Shown piece by piece: positions 17,246 through 25,439 of a DNA stretch of 64,000 nt. The translations under genes were made by a program, and so were the position numbers. Position 1 is the first letter of the stretch, and every line of letters begins with the position of its first letter. The stretch is from an uncultured Muribaculaceae bacterium (lineage in GTDB: Bacteria; Bacteroidota; Bacteroidia; Bacteroidales; Muribaculaceae). The notes beneath the pieces were generated by a model. That model was given only the letters and a program-made list of their open reading frames with translations, was not told where the DNA came from and made no database searches. The stretch lies in the NCBI GenBank assembly GCA_910586565.1, contig CAJUIT010000011.1, forward strand, positions 1 through 64,000, written 5' to 3'.

Positions 17246-18874
17246 ATGAAACTACATATAATTCGGTTAATCACGCCGATTCTCCTACTTTTCTGCATTC
17301 CCGGGGCGATGGCTGCCCGCCAGTCGCACGAGATTGATTCACTGCTTCGCGTGCTCGACCGTGTTATCGAAAACCGCGACATATACCTCCAGGCCAAGGA
17401 AAAGCGCATTTCGGTGCTGAAGATGCAGCGCAACCAGATGCGTTCCGACCGTGAGATATTCGCTCAGAACACTGCCCTTATCAATGAATATGAATCGTTT
17501 GTGTGCGATTCGGCAAAACATTATCTCAATGAGAATATGTTGATTGCCAAACGTCTGCGCGACAGCGTGATGATTGCCGAGACCGCAATACGCATGGCGC
17601 TGGTGCATTCGATGGGGGGCCAGTTTGTAGAGGCGAAGGAACTTTTCGACAAAATCGACTACAATTCGCTCCCCGGCCATCTGCAGGCGCTCTTTGGCTG
17701 GGCGAAGGTGAAATATCTCGGAAACATGATTCTCAGTGCCGATGAGGAGCGCTTCCGCAACAGATATGCAGCCGAGCGCAGTTCATGGCGCGACTCGCTG
17801 GTTAACATGTTCTCGGTCGACTCCGACCTCTACCGCAAGGAGGTGGCCGCCCGCTATCAGGAGATGGGCAACTACAAGGCCGCTCTCCCGATTTATCTTG
17901 ATGTGTTCAACAAAAACGAGCCCGAGACACATGAATATGCCATGATGTCGAAAGGTATGGCCGACCTTTTCAACCTTCTCGGTGAAAATGAGGAATACAA
18001 GCGCTATCTGCTCCTTTCGGCAATTACCGACACACGCCTTGCCGTAAAGGAGAACGAATCGCTCCTTTCGCTTGCCGAGCGCCTCTATGCCGAAGGGGAT
18101 ATCGACCGTGCCTACCGCTACATGCACGCCGCCCTCGACGATGCCAACTTCTACAACTCACGTTTCAAGAACTCGCAGATTGCGAGGGTTTACCCTCTGG
18201 TTGAGGTTTCCTATCTCGACCTGCTCGGTGAGCAACAGAGGCGCCTGCGCATCTATCTGATGTGCATGACGGTTCTCATCATCGTGGCAGCCGGGGTTGC
18301 CGTGGTGTGCTACAAGCAGACACGAGCCGTGTCGCGTTCGCGCGGAGAGCTCGCCAAGGCCAACCAAAGGCTCGAGAAGGCATCGCGCAAGCTTGCCGAG
18401 GCCAACATAATCCGCGAGCGCTATGTGGGCTATTTCATGCACCAGAGCTCAATCAACGTGAACCGCCTCGACGAGTTCCGCCGCAATGTGAACCGCAAAA
18501 TCAAGGCCAACCAAATCGACGACCTCTATGTGTTGTCGTCGCGTCCGCTCGAAAAGGAACTTGAGGAGCTTTATCTCAACTTCGACAAGGCTTTCCTTAA
18601 TCTCTATCCCAACTTTATCGACGAATTCAACGAGCTGCTTCAGCCCGAGAGCCGTTTCGCCCCTGCAAAGGATCGCCTCAACACTCCGCTGCGAATCTTT
18701 GCCCTGATTCGACTCGGCATAACCGACATGACCCAGATTGCAAACTTCCTCCACTACTCGGTGCAGACCGTTTACAACTACAAGAGCAAGGTGCGCAAAA
18801 TTTCGTTGCTCACCCCCGAGGCATTTGAGGAGAAGGTGAAGAAAATCGGTACGCTGGCAGCCGTCGCCGATTGA
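17246..18874 (+). CDS. DUF6377 membrane-bound regulator (TPR sensor, one membrane helix, cytoplasmic HTH)
   Basis: A signal/anchor sequence is followed by a helical TPR-like periplasmic region (about residues 25-330), a single membrane helix (about 333-356, YLMCMTVLIIVAAGVAVVCY), a short coiled coil, and a cytoplasmic domain. The C-terminus has a helix-turn-helix-like pattern (DMTQIANFLHYSVQTVYNYKSKVR) as in LuxR-type DNA-binding regions. This layout is that of the Bacteroidetes DUF6377 family, treated as one-component transmembrane regulators. Immediately downstream lie two paralogous lipoprotein genes, which are the likely targets. Confidence 0.82.
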   Translation: MKLHIIRLITPILLLFCIPGAMAARQSHEIDSLLRVLDRVIENRDIYLQAKEKRISVLKMQRNQMRSDREIFAQNTALINEYESFVCDSAKHYLNENMLIAKRLRDSVMIAETAIRMALVHSMGGQFVEAKELFDKIDYNSLPGHLQALFGWAKVKYLGNMILSADEERFRNRYAAERSSWRDSLVNMFSVDSDLYRKEVAARYQEMGNYKAALPIYLDVFNKNEPETHEYAMMSKGMADLFNLLGENEEYKRYLLLSAITDTRLAVKENESLLSLAERLYAEGDIDRAYRYMHAALDDANFYNSRFKNSQIARVYPLVEVSYLDLLGEQQRRLRIYLMCMTVLIIVAAGVAVVCYKQTRAVSRSRGELAKANQRLEKASRKLAEANIIRERYVGYFMHQSSINVNRLDEFRRNVNRKIKANQIDDLYVLSSRPLEKELEELYLNFDKAFLNLYPNFIDEFNELLQPESRFAPAKDRLNTPLRIFALIRLGITDMTQIANFLHYSVQTVYNYKSKVRKISLLTPEAFEEKVKKIGTLAAVAD

Positions 18875-18901
18875 CAAAACCCTCCACCGGTTAAGAAAAA
18901 C

Positions 18902-18937
18902 GGCGGGATTCGGGCTACTTAATGCCCTAATCCCGCC
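18902..18937 (+). terminator. Probable terminator after the DUF6377 gene
   Basis: Arms GGCGGGATT (18902-18910) and AATCCCGCC (18929-18937) pair perfectly, with an inner GGGC/GCCC extension. The run AAAAA lies before it, but the T-tract after it is poor, so efficiency is uncertain. Confidence 0.55.
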
Positions 18938-19003
18938 TACTTGTTGTTTACTGAAATAGATAATAACTTTCATTGAGTATCAGTGGATTGAGGTGTGTTG
19001 AAG

Positions 19004-19066
19004 TTTACTTTTGCTACTTTTGCATTTACTAATCGGGGCTATCGGGCTTTTCGCGCGCTAATTTTG
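19004..19066 (+). promoter_or_regulatory. Promoter cluster before the first tandem lipoprotein gene
   Basis: Three TAnnTTTG matches occur: TACTTTTG at 19006-19013, TACTTTTG at 19015-19022 and TAATTTTG at 19059-19066. The last would give a leader of about 90 nt. The repeated CTACTTTTG could instead be a regulator site. Confidence 0.45.
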
Positions 19067-19160
19067 CAACGTTCACCCGGCCAACCTGCGGCACAGGCAA
19101 AGCACGTCGCAACGGGTGAAAGAGATTACACCTAAAACTTAACCCTTAAAATTTAGTAAA

Positions 19161-20183
19161 ATGAAAAAACTTTTACGCTCGAAAAAATGTATGTTCATGC
19201 TGGCAGTCGCTTCGTTGCTGTCAGTAGCCTGCGGTTTCCAAATCAAGACTATTGCTCTGAGCACTGACAAAGTTGGTCAGGGTGAGAATATGACTGTCAC
19301 CACAACTTACGCTTCAATTGACGGTAACTACACCGCCGACAAATACTATAACCTCTTCGCCGTGCGTGTGCCCGCTGATTGGACAGCTCCCAAGCTGACT
19401 GTTACCGACACTGAAAATGATGTGGATGTTCCCATGACTGCTTGCCCCGCCTACGCAACACTTGCAGAATACTGCTTCCCCCGCGACGGCTACAAATGGA
19501 TCGGTTTCCAGAGCGCAGAACTCTACCAGTTCGGCAACACCATCGAATCGGTTGTTGAGTTGGTTGCCGGCCAGGCTATGGGCGACTACACCCTCGATAT
19601 CGTTGTTGGCGGATGGAAACGCGACCCCGCAACCCAGCTCCTCACCGCAAACGGTCAGATTAACTTTGAAGAAGTGTTCGGCTGGAACCACGACAAATCT
19701 GATTTCTCGATGGACGACCAGAAAACCTACTTCAAATCGTCGGAATACCTCTTCATCGCAGGTACTTTCACTGCCGAGGAATATAACGCAAGCAAAGCTC
19801 GCCTTGCTTCAAAGACCATCACTCTCCCCGACCCCAAAAACGGCAATACTGCTACAACCCGCCCCATCTCGGTTGACGTTGCCAACATTCTCTCGGCTGC
19901 CGATCTCGATCAGACCAAGCACCTCGCTGTTGAGGTTGTTGAAGGTGGCGCAGGTGTCAACACCGTTGCTGCCGATGCTGCTGAAGTTGTTGTGAAGGCC
20001 GGCGAAGGCGAGGTTGAAGTTATCGCCGACGGCGGTGTGGCAACTGTTTACAACGCAGCCGGTGTGCAGACCGACAGCAAGGCTGTGAACGGCACCGCAA
20101 CTCTCCGTGCTCACAAAGGCACCGCACTTGTTCAGGTTGTGAACGGCGGCAACAAGATTGTGAAGAAAGTAGTGGTTAAATAA
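19161..20183 (+). CDS. DUF4961-like lipoprotein, tandem paralogue 1
   Basis: A lipoprotein signal ends at LSVACG (Cys near residue 25). The central region carries FAVRVPADW, a Cys-containing stretch and DGYKWIGFQ, then a long beta-type segment. The C-terminus (about residues 270-340) reads ATVYNAAGVQTDSKAV and ends KIVKKVVVK, like the end domains used for type IX secretion sorting. The layout F-x-VRVP-x-W ... GYKW-x-GFQ parallels the DUF4961 protein at 38.8 kb (FAMLAPRSW ... DMEWVAWQ), so a common fold is likely, though identity is low. It lies after the DUF6377 regulator and next to a clear paralogue. Confidence 0.75.
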   Translation: MKKLLRSKKCMFMLAVASLLSVACGFQIKTIALSTDKVGQGENMTVTTTYASIDGNYTADKYYNLFAVRVPADWTAPKLTVTDTENDVDVPMTACPAYATLAEYCFPRDGYKWIGFQSAELYQFGNTIESVVELVAGQAMGDYTLDIVVGGWKRDPATQLLTANGQINFEEVFGWNHDKSDFSMDDQKTYFKSSEYLFIAGTFTAEEYNASKARLASKTITLPDPKNGNTATTRPISVDVANILSAADLDQTKHLAVEVVEGGAGVNTVAADAAEVVVKAGEGEVEVIADGGVATVYNAAGVQTDSKAVNGTATLRAHKGTALVQVVNGGNKIVKKVVVK

Positions 20184-20277
20184 TCCGCTTTCACAACATC
20201 ACAATCCAACCCTCTAAGACATAAGATTTGATTGCATAGAATATTTGTTTAGAGATTTAGATTGTATTGATTTTTGG

Positions 20278-20312
20278 CACCTCCTCGGCTGTGTAGTCGG
20301 GGAGGTGTTTTG
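20278..20312 (+). terminator. Intrinsic terminator after tandem paralogue 1
   Basis: Arms CACCTCC (20278-20284) and GGAGGTG (20301-20307) enclose a 16-nt loop and are followed by TTTTGTT. Confidence 0.8.
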
Positions 20313-20394
20313 TTAGAGTCTGCATGTAACCGTTTTTACGGGTGGGCTGAGGTGGTGCCGGTTTAAAAGAGGTTTACTAAAGCGAGGTGTTGTT

Positions 20395-20424
20395 ATACGC
20401 GTAATATACTGTGTATTAGCGTAT
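20395..20424. promoter_or_regulatory. Imperfect palindrome, possible operator
   Basis: ATACGCGTAATA and TATTAGCGTAT form an inverted repeat around a 7-nt centre, with one extra base in the left arm. It lies about 70 bp upstream of the putative -7 element for paralogue 2 and no similar sequence is seen before paralogue 1. A regulator-binding role is inference. The rest of 20184-20572 holds the terminator and promoter already listed and no gene. Confidence 0.4.
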
Positions 20425-20494
20425 TAAATTGGGGGGGTAATTTGTTAGCCTACTCCGTGGCATACCCGCAGCGCTTACGGGGTGAATCACCATC

Positions 20495-20502
20495 TATCTT
20501 TG
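20495..20502 (+). promoter_or_regulatory. Candidate -7 element for tandem paralogue 2
   Basis: TATCTTTG fits TAnnTTTG and predicts a leader of about 65 nt before the ATG. Confidence 0.45.
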
Positions 20503-20572
20503 TGTTGTGAATGAAAACACATAGTTTCAGCTAAGTTTTAACCCTTTTAATTTAACCCATAAATCATTTACA

Positions 20573-21550
20573 ATGAAAAAATTCTTTACCTCGAAAAAGT
20601 GCCTGTTGCTCCCCGCGATTGCATTGTTGGCGGTGTCTTGTTTTAAGCTCTCTTCGGTTTCACTGAGTTCCCATGAAGTTGAAGCCGGAAAGGAAGTTAC
20701 TCTCACTGCAAATGTGGAGAATGCTCACTGGGATAATGTTCCCGACAACAGTGCTTTTGCCTTCTTTGGCGTTCGTGTTCCCGCCGACTGGTCGGTGACA
20801 TCGGTTTCGGCTGTAAATACCGTTGACGGAACATCGACCAATATTGAATCGGAGCCAAGTGACTATTACACTGCATTGCTCGACCACTGCTATCCCCGCG
20901 TGGGATACAAATGGTTGGGATTTCAAACCAATAAAGAAAAATTCACCCTCAAGATTAACAGTACCGACCGCGTGGTGGTTACCGCTAACTTGAAGGCCGG
21001 TTACACTACAGGTGATTTCAACCTTGATGTTGTGATGGGAAGCTCCACAACCGAAGCTATCGCAGACCTTTACACTAAAAATGAAGACGGAACCTACAAT
21101 TTCTCCAAAACTCTCAACGACCTCAACGATGACGGCACTCCCAAGGGCTCGACTGTTGGATATGTGTTTGAAACGGGCACAATCAGCGACCTCGAGAACT
21201 ATGTGCAGTATCAGGAGATGAGCAAGAACAATGAATATCCGTCAATCGTTAACCGTCTCAACATCGAATCTGACGGAGTTTCGGAACTCGCTGTAACCGT
21301 TAAGCCCTCAACCACCGGCATTACGGCTGCTGAAGCCGATGCTGAGGCTGTTGAGGTTGTGGCAGGCGAAGGTTGTGTGAACGTTGCCGCCGCCTGTGGC
21401 GTGGCGTCTGTTTACAATGCCGCCGGTGTGATGACCGACAGCAAAACCATCGTCAACGGAGGCGCAACACTTCGTGCACCCAAAGGTGTTTGCCTTGTGC
21501 AGATTGCCAACGGCGCAGGCAAGGTTGTGAAGAAAGTTGCGGTTAAATAA
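20573..21550 (+). CDS. DUF4961-like lipoprotein, tandem paralogue 2
   Basis: Paralogue of the gene 389 nt upstream. Shared features are MKKxxxSKKC at the start, a lipobox (LLAVSC), FGVRVPADW, GYKWLGFQ, and the end domain SVYNAAGVMTDSK ... KVVKKVAVK. It is 325 residues against 340. Each copy has its own promoter-like motif and terminator, so they are probably separate transcripts. They may be surface lipoproteins; function is unknown. Confidence 0.75.
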   Translation: MKKFFTSKKCLLLPAIALLAVSCFKLSSVSLSSHEVEAGKEVTLTANVENAHWDNVPDNSAFAFFGVRVPADWSVTSVSAVNTVDGTSTNIESEPSDYYTALLDHCYPRVGYKWLGFQTNKEKFTLKINSTDRVVVTANLKAGYTTGDFNLDVVMGSSTTEAIADLYTKNEDGTYNFSKTLNDLNDDGTPKGSTVGYVFETGTISDLENYVQYQEMSKNNEYPSIVNRLNIESDGVSELAVTVKPSTTGITAAEADAEAVEVVAGEGCVNVAAACGVASVYNAAGVMTDSKTIVNGGATLRAPKGVCLVQIANGAGKVVKKVAVK

Positions 21551-21596
21551 CCGCATTGCCCCCCCGGCAATAACCGACATAAAACCGATAACCCCG

Positions 21597-21635
21597 AGAG
21601 GTGCCGGAGGAATTGATTCCCGGCACCTCTTTTTC
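21597..21635 (+). terminator. Intrinsic terminator after tandem paralogue 2
   Basis: An 11-bp perfect stem (AGAGGTGCCGG at 21597-21607 with CCGGCACCTCT at 21620-21630) is followed by TTTTTC. Confidence 0.88.
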
Positions 21636-21736
21636 TCCTCAAAAGGCTTAATTGCGGCCTACTCAAACGCCTCATTTTTGATAGTTCAATTCGCTGTAAA
21701 TCAGCGGTGGTTACCTTACCAACGACCTAATTTTAC

Positions 21737-21789
21737 CTACTTTTGGCTTTACCTGCCTGAACTTTCGGCTCCGTGCGATTATAACTTTG
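21737..21789 (+). promoter_or_regulatory. Promoter region of the ECF sigma gene
   Basis: TAACTTTG at 21782-21789 is a good -7 element about 38 nt before the ATG. A second match, CTACTTTTG at 21737-21745, is the same 9-mer seen before the DUF6377 gene and tandem paralogue 1. Confidence 0.5.
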
Positions 21790-21827
21790 CAAAAACGGAA
21801 AATACCACCTGAAAATCGAATGAACCG

Positions 21828-22340
21828 ATGAAAGACTTTTCAGAAATCTACGTTGAATATTATCCCAAGTTGCTTCGTTTCGCGGGCGACATGATTCCTT
21901 GTAGGGAAGATGCCGAAAACCTGCTTCACGACGCATTCCTCGACCTGTGGAAAATCAATGACCGGCTTCACACCATCTGCAACATCAATGCCTATATGTT
22001 CCGGTTGGTGCGCAACCGTTGCCTCGATTATCTGAAGCATAAGGTTTATGAGAAGGCCTACGAAGGTGAAGCCATTGTAGAGTATCGCGCACGAATAGAA
22101 TCGGTGGAAAGCATGGGCGACGAGGAGTTCATGGCCAACGAGCTCGGGCAGCTTATAAGAAATGCGGTGGAGAATCTTCCCCCGCGTTGCCGCGAGATTT
22201 TTCTGCTCAGTCGCGTTGAGGGACTTCGCCACAGCGAAATCGCACAGCGCCTCGAGCTGTCGGAAAACACGGTGAGCGTGCAGCTCGGAATCGCTCTCAA
22301 GCGCCTGCGTGCCGTCACCGACCGCTATATGGGCAAGTGA
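21828..22340 (+). CDS. ECF-type RNA polymerase sigma factor
   Basis: A 170-residue sigma-70-family protein with region 2 (FAGDMIPCREDAENLLHDAFLDLW ... NAYMFRLVRNRCLDYLK) and region 4 (LPPRCREIFLLSRVEGLRHSEIAQRLELSENTV), the two parts kept in extracytoplasmic-function sigma factors. It resembles the group that controls glycan-uptake loci in Bacteroidetes. It lies at the start of the glycosidase region and is followed by a very small protein rather than a FecR-like anti-sigma factor. Confidence 0.93.
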   Translation: MKDFSEIYVEYYPKLLRFAGDMIPCREDAENLLHDAFLDLWKINDRLHTICNINAYMFRLVRNRCLDYLKHKVYEKAYEGEAIVEYRARIESVESMGDEEFMANELGQLIRNAVENLPPRCREIFLLSRVEGLRHSEIAQRLELSENTVSVQLGIALKRLRAVTDRYMGK

Positions 22341-22498
22341 CATTCAGGTGAATTTCAATTAAAAAATTTTTTACAACAGCTTTAACGGCGCACCGCCACA
22401 CAATCGTTCTTTAAGTATCACGGCCGAAACGGCAGCCTCAGGCACCGCACAGCAGGCCGCAAGGTAAAAAAGATTTCAATTTAACCGCAAGCCGAATA

Positions 22499-22702
22499 AT
22501 GGAAGAGCTGATAACCAAATATCTGACCGACCGTCTCACTCCCGCCGAGGAGGAACGCCTGCGTGCTCAATTGAGCAGCGACGAAGCGTTCCGCAGGGAG
22601 TTTGAGCTTTCGTTGGCCGCTCTTGCCCTTACCGACTACAGCCTTGACGATGCAGGAAAGACCGATTGCGTGGAGAAGCTTGAAGAGCTTCTCGGCCGCT
22701 GA
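22499..22702 (+). CDS. 67-residue acidic protein, possible minimal anti-sigma-type protein
   Basis: The sequence MEELITKYLTDRLTPAEEER... resembles the first helices of Bacteroidetes anti-sigma factors (a short ELLxKYLxGxLSxEE block that contacts the sigma factor), but the chain stops at 67 residues with no membrane helix and no FecR domain. It follows the sigma gene by 158 nt on the same strand and precedes the GH38-like gene by 33 nt, which supports it being real. Acting as a soluble partner of the sigma factor is inference. Confidence 0.65.
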   Translation: MEELITKYLTDRLTPAEEERLRAQLSSDEAFRREFELSLAALALTDYSLDDAGKTDCVEKLEELLGR

Positions 22703-22735
22703 CGCGCCTTTCAGCATAGAATCAAGGTTGTGACA

Positions 22736-25378
22736 ATGGGCAAAGGAAAACGATATACTGCAGCCTCGCTTGTGCTCGTGGGAGCATGTGGCGTTACCGC
22801 GTTGATTGGCCGGGCCGACAACTTTTTTGTCGACGGCTATCACGGAGGCATCTACGGCCACTATCCCGTTGAGTGGAAAACACAATTCATCGTCGACCAA
22901 TTGCGTGAGCATCCCCAATGGCGAATCGGGCTTGAGATTGAGCCCGAAACATGGGATACCGTGCAGGTGCGCACCCCGCAGGCCTATCGGGAGTTTGCCG
23001 ATATGATGCGCTCGGGTCGCATGGAGTACACCAACCCCACCTACGCCCAGCCCTATTGCTTCAATGTGGAGGGAGAGAGCATCATCCGTCAGTTCAGCTA
23101 CGGCATCGAGAAGCTCCGCAACCATTTCCCCGACATCACATTCACAACTTATTCCACTGAGGAACCCTGCTTCACAAGCTGTCTCCCCGCCATTCTCAAG
23201 GGGTTCGGCTTCAAGTATGCCTCGCTCAAGTGCCCCAACACCTGCTGGGGCGGCTACATGGCACCCTACGGCGGCCAGCTCGTGAACTGGATTGGCCCCG
23301 ACGGCACCTCAATTCTCACCGTTCCCCGCTATGAATGCGAGGAGCTCGAACCCAAATCGGTGTGGCAGACAACTGCCTGGGGAAACTCTCCCCGCTATCT
23401 CGAAGCCTGCCGGCGCGCGGGCATTGAGAATCCCGTGGGAATGTGCTATCAGGATGCCGGTTGGCGCAACGGCCCGTGGCTCAACAAAAACCGCAGCGGC
23501 TCGCGTTATGTGCTCTGGACTGAATATATCAACGACCACACCCCCGGTGTGACCGACAACGATTATCACCTCACACAAAACGATGTTAAGGTGAACCTCA
23601 TGTGGGGTTCGCAGGTGATGCAGCGCATCGGGCGTCAGGTGCGCCGTGCCGAGAACAACCTGTTCATGGCCGAAAAGATGGGCGCGTTAGCATTGATGGC
23701 AGGCGCCGACGCTGAAATCAACCAGCCTGTTATCGACGAGGCATGGCGTCAGCTCATGCTCGCCCAGCATCACGATTCGTGGATTGTGCCCTACAACGGG
23801 TTGTGGCATTTCGGCACATGGGCCGATGCCATCGCGCTCTGGACCGACTTCGCCACCTCTGCGGCCCGCAGCCAGATGGCCACGCTCGCCCGCGGCGTTG
23901 ACGGTGGAAACAGCACAATGGTGAAAGTGTTCAACACCACCTCACTGCAGCGCAGCGAACCGGTGGTGGTGGAGCTCCCCGCCTCGTGGGGCGATGCCGG
24001 AGTTGAACTCACCGATGCCGAAGGCCACAAAGTGGATGCTTTCATCCTCCCCGGTGCCACCGATGAAAATGATAATATAGGAAAAAGACATAGTAAGGTA
24101 AATAGATTGTTGTTTAAGGCGACGGTTCCCCCCGCAGGCTACGCCACTTATGCCATGCGACGTGTGCCTGCAAATGACAGACAGGGGGGCGTTACGCTCA
24201 CGCCGCGAGGCGCAGCCACCGCTCCCGTGCTCGAAAACGATGAAGTTAGGTTAGAGATAGATTTAGTGAAGGGGGGAACCGTCAAAAGCCTTATTCTCAA
24301 AAAAGCCGATTCAGGAAAGGGTGTGGAGTTTGCCCCCGCCGACACCTGCCGCTTCGCGATGGGTGAGATGCGCGGCTATTTCTACGAGCAGGAGCGTTTC
24401 CGCTCGTCGGCAGAGAGTGCGGCACGTGTTGTCGACTTCTGCGCCACTCCCCACTCACAAACCATAACCCTGGCCGGGGAGATTGCCGGCCACCCCTACA
24501 CCCGCACATATCAGATTAATTCGGGAAGCAACCGCGTGAACTGCCGCGTGAACATCGACTGGCAGGGTAACCCCGGCATCGGGGAATATCGCGAACGCCA
24601 CTGGAACCACGACCGCCGCGGCTTCTGCGACGACAGCTACAAGCTCTGTGTGCTCCTTCCCACGGCGTTTGATGCCCCGCGACTGTGGAAGGATGCCCCC
24701 TTCGACGTGTGCGAATCGACCGACACCGACACCCGCTTCAACCGCTGGAGCCAAATCAAACATAACCTCATCCTCAACTGGGTTGACGCCGCCGACGCAG
24801 CAGGCGAACGCGGGCTCGGACTGATTTCCGACCACACCACAAGCTACGTTCACGGAGGTGGAATTCCATTGGGGCTTACAATCCAGTACTCCGGCCCCGG
24901 TCTGTGGGGACCCGACTACCGCATCACCGGTCCGAGCGAGGTTGAGTTTGCTATCGTTCCACACGTGGGATGTGTGGCTGCCGAAGCCCTTGCCGACGAG
25001 GCCGACCGCTTCAACGAGCCGTTGCAGGTATTTTTGTGCGGCGGCAGCGGCGTGGCAAAATCGGCATCGCTCTGCAACATCGCCGCCGACGGCTACCGCA
25101 TCAGCTCGGCGATGAGCAAGGATGGTGGCGTTGAGCTGCGCGTTCACAACTCCCACGCTTCCGCCGGCTCTGAGGTGACAGTTGCCATGCCCCATGCAAC
25201 GGTGACCGAAACCGACCTTGCCGGAAACGATCTCGGCACAGTGAACACCCGCGGCACCCGCAGCGGGGTAGCCTTCGGGGTTGACATTCCCCGCAACGGC
25301 TTCGCCACATTCAAACTGTTAAAAAACAACGCCGTGGCTGAATTTAACACTGCGCCCGCGGCACAAAATAATCCTTGA
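22736..25378 (+). CDS. GH38-like alpha-mannosidase-family protein, divergent active site
   Basis: I chose the ATG at 22736, two codons after a GTG; the protein then starts with a signal peptide (MGKGKRYTAASLVLVGACGV). The 880-residue layout, an N-terminal catalytic-like region, a helical bundle with LMLAQHHDSW (His345-His346-Asp347) and a long beta-rich C-terminal part, is that of GH38 alpha-mannosidases. The segment aligning with the family's DPFGHS nucleophile loop instead reads TEEPCFTS (Glu142-Glu143), followed by a normal LPAILKGFGFKYAS helix. The nucleophile therefore cannot be assigned, and the protein may be an outlying family. It begins the glycosidase run. Confidence 0.7.
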   Translation: MGKGKRYTAASLVLVGACGVTALIGRADNFFVDGYHGGIYGHYPVEWKTQFIVDQLREHPQWRIGLEIEPETWDTVQVRTPQAYREFADMMRSGRMEYTNPTYAQPYCFNVEGESIIRQFSYGIEKLRNHFPDITFTTYSTEEPCFTSCLPAILKGFGFKYASLKCPNTCWGGYMAPYGGQLVNWIGPDGTSILTVPRYECEELEPKSVWQTTAWGNSPRYLEACRRAGIENPVGMCYQDAGWRNGPWLNKNRSGSRYVLWTEYINDHTPGVTDNDYHLTQNDVKVNLMWGSQVMQRIGRQVRRAENNLFMAEKMGALALMAGADAEINQPVIDEAWRQLMLAQHHDSWIVPYNGLWHFGTWADAIALWTDFATSAARSQMATLARGVDGGNSTMVKVFNTTSLQRSEPVVVELPASWGDAGVELTDAEGHKVDAFILPGATDENDNIGKRHSKVNRLLFKATVPPAGYATYAMRRVPANDRQGGVTLTPRGAATAPVLENDEVRLEIDLVKGGTVKSLILKKADSGKGVEFAPADTCRFAMGEMRGYFYEQERFRSSAESAARVVDFCATPHSQTITLAGEIAGHPYTRTYQINSGSNRVNCRVNIDWQGNPGIGEYRERHWNHDRRGFCDDSYKLCVLLPTAFDAPRLWKDAPFDVCESTDTDTRFNRWSQIKHNLILNWVDAADAAGERGLGLISDHTTSYVHGGGIPLGLTIQYSGPGLWGPDYRITGPSEVEFAIVPHVGCVAAEALADEADRFNEPLQVFLCGGSGVAKSASLCNIAADGYRISSAMSKDGGVELRVHNSHASAGSEVTVAMPHATVTETDLAGNDLGTVNTRGTRSGVAFGVDIPRNGFATFKLLKNNAVAEFNTAPAAQNNP

Positions 25379-25392
25379 AAAGAAAAATAAAG

Positions 25393-25400
25393 TAAATTTG
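25393..25400 (+). promoter_or_regulatory. Candidate -7 element for the first GH92 gene
   Basis: TAAATTTG fits TAnnTTTG. Transcription from it would begin near 25407, downstream of the longer possible start codon, which supports the ATG at 25440. Confidence 0.45.
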
Positions 25401-25439
25401 CAGCACCTGACCCTATGCTGCCTAAGTGTCTTGAAAACC

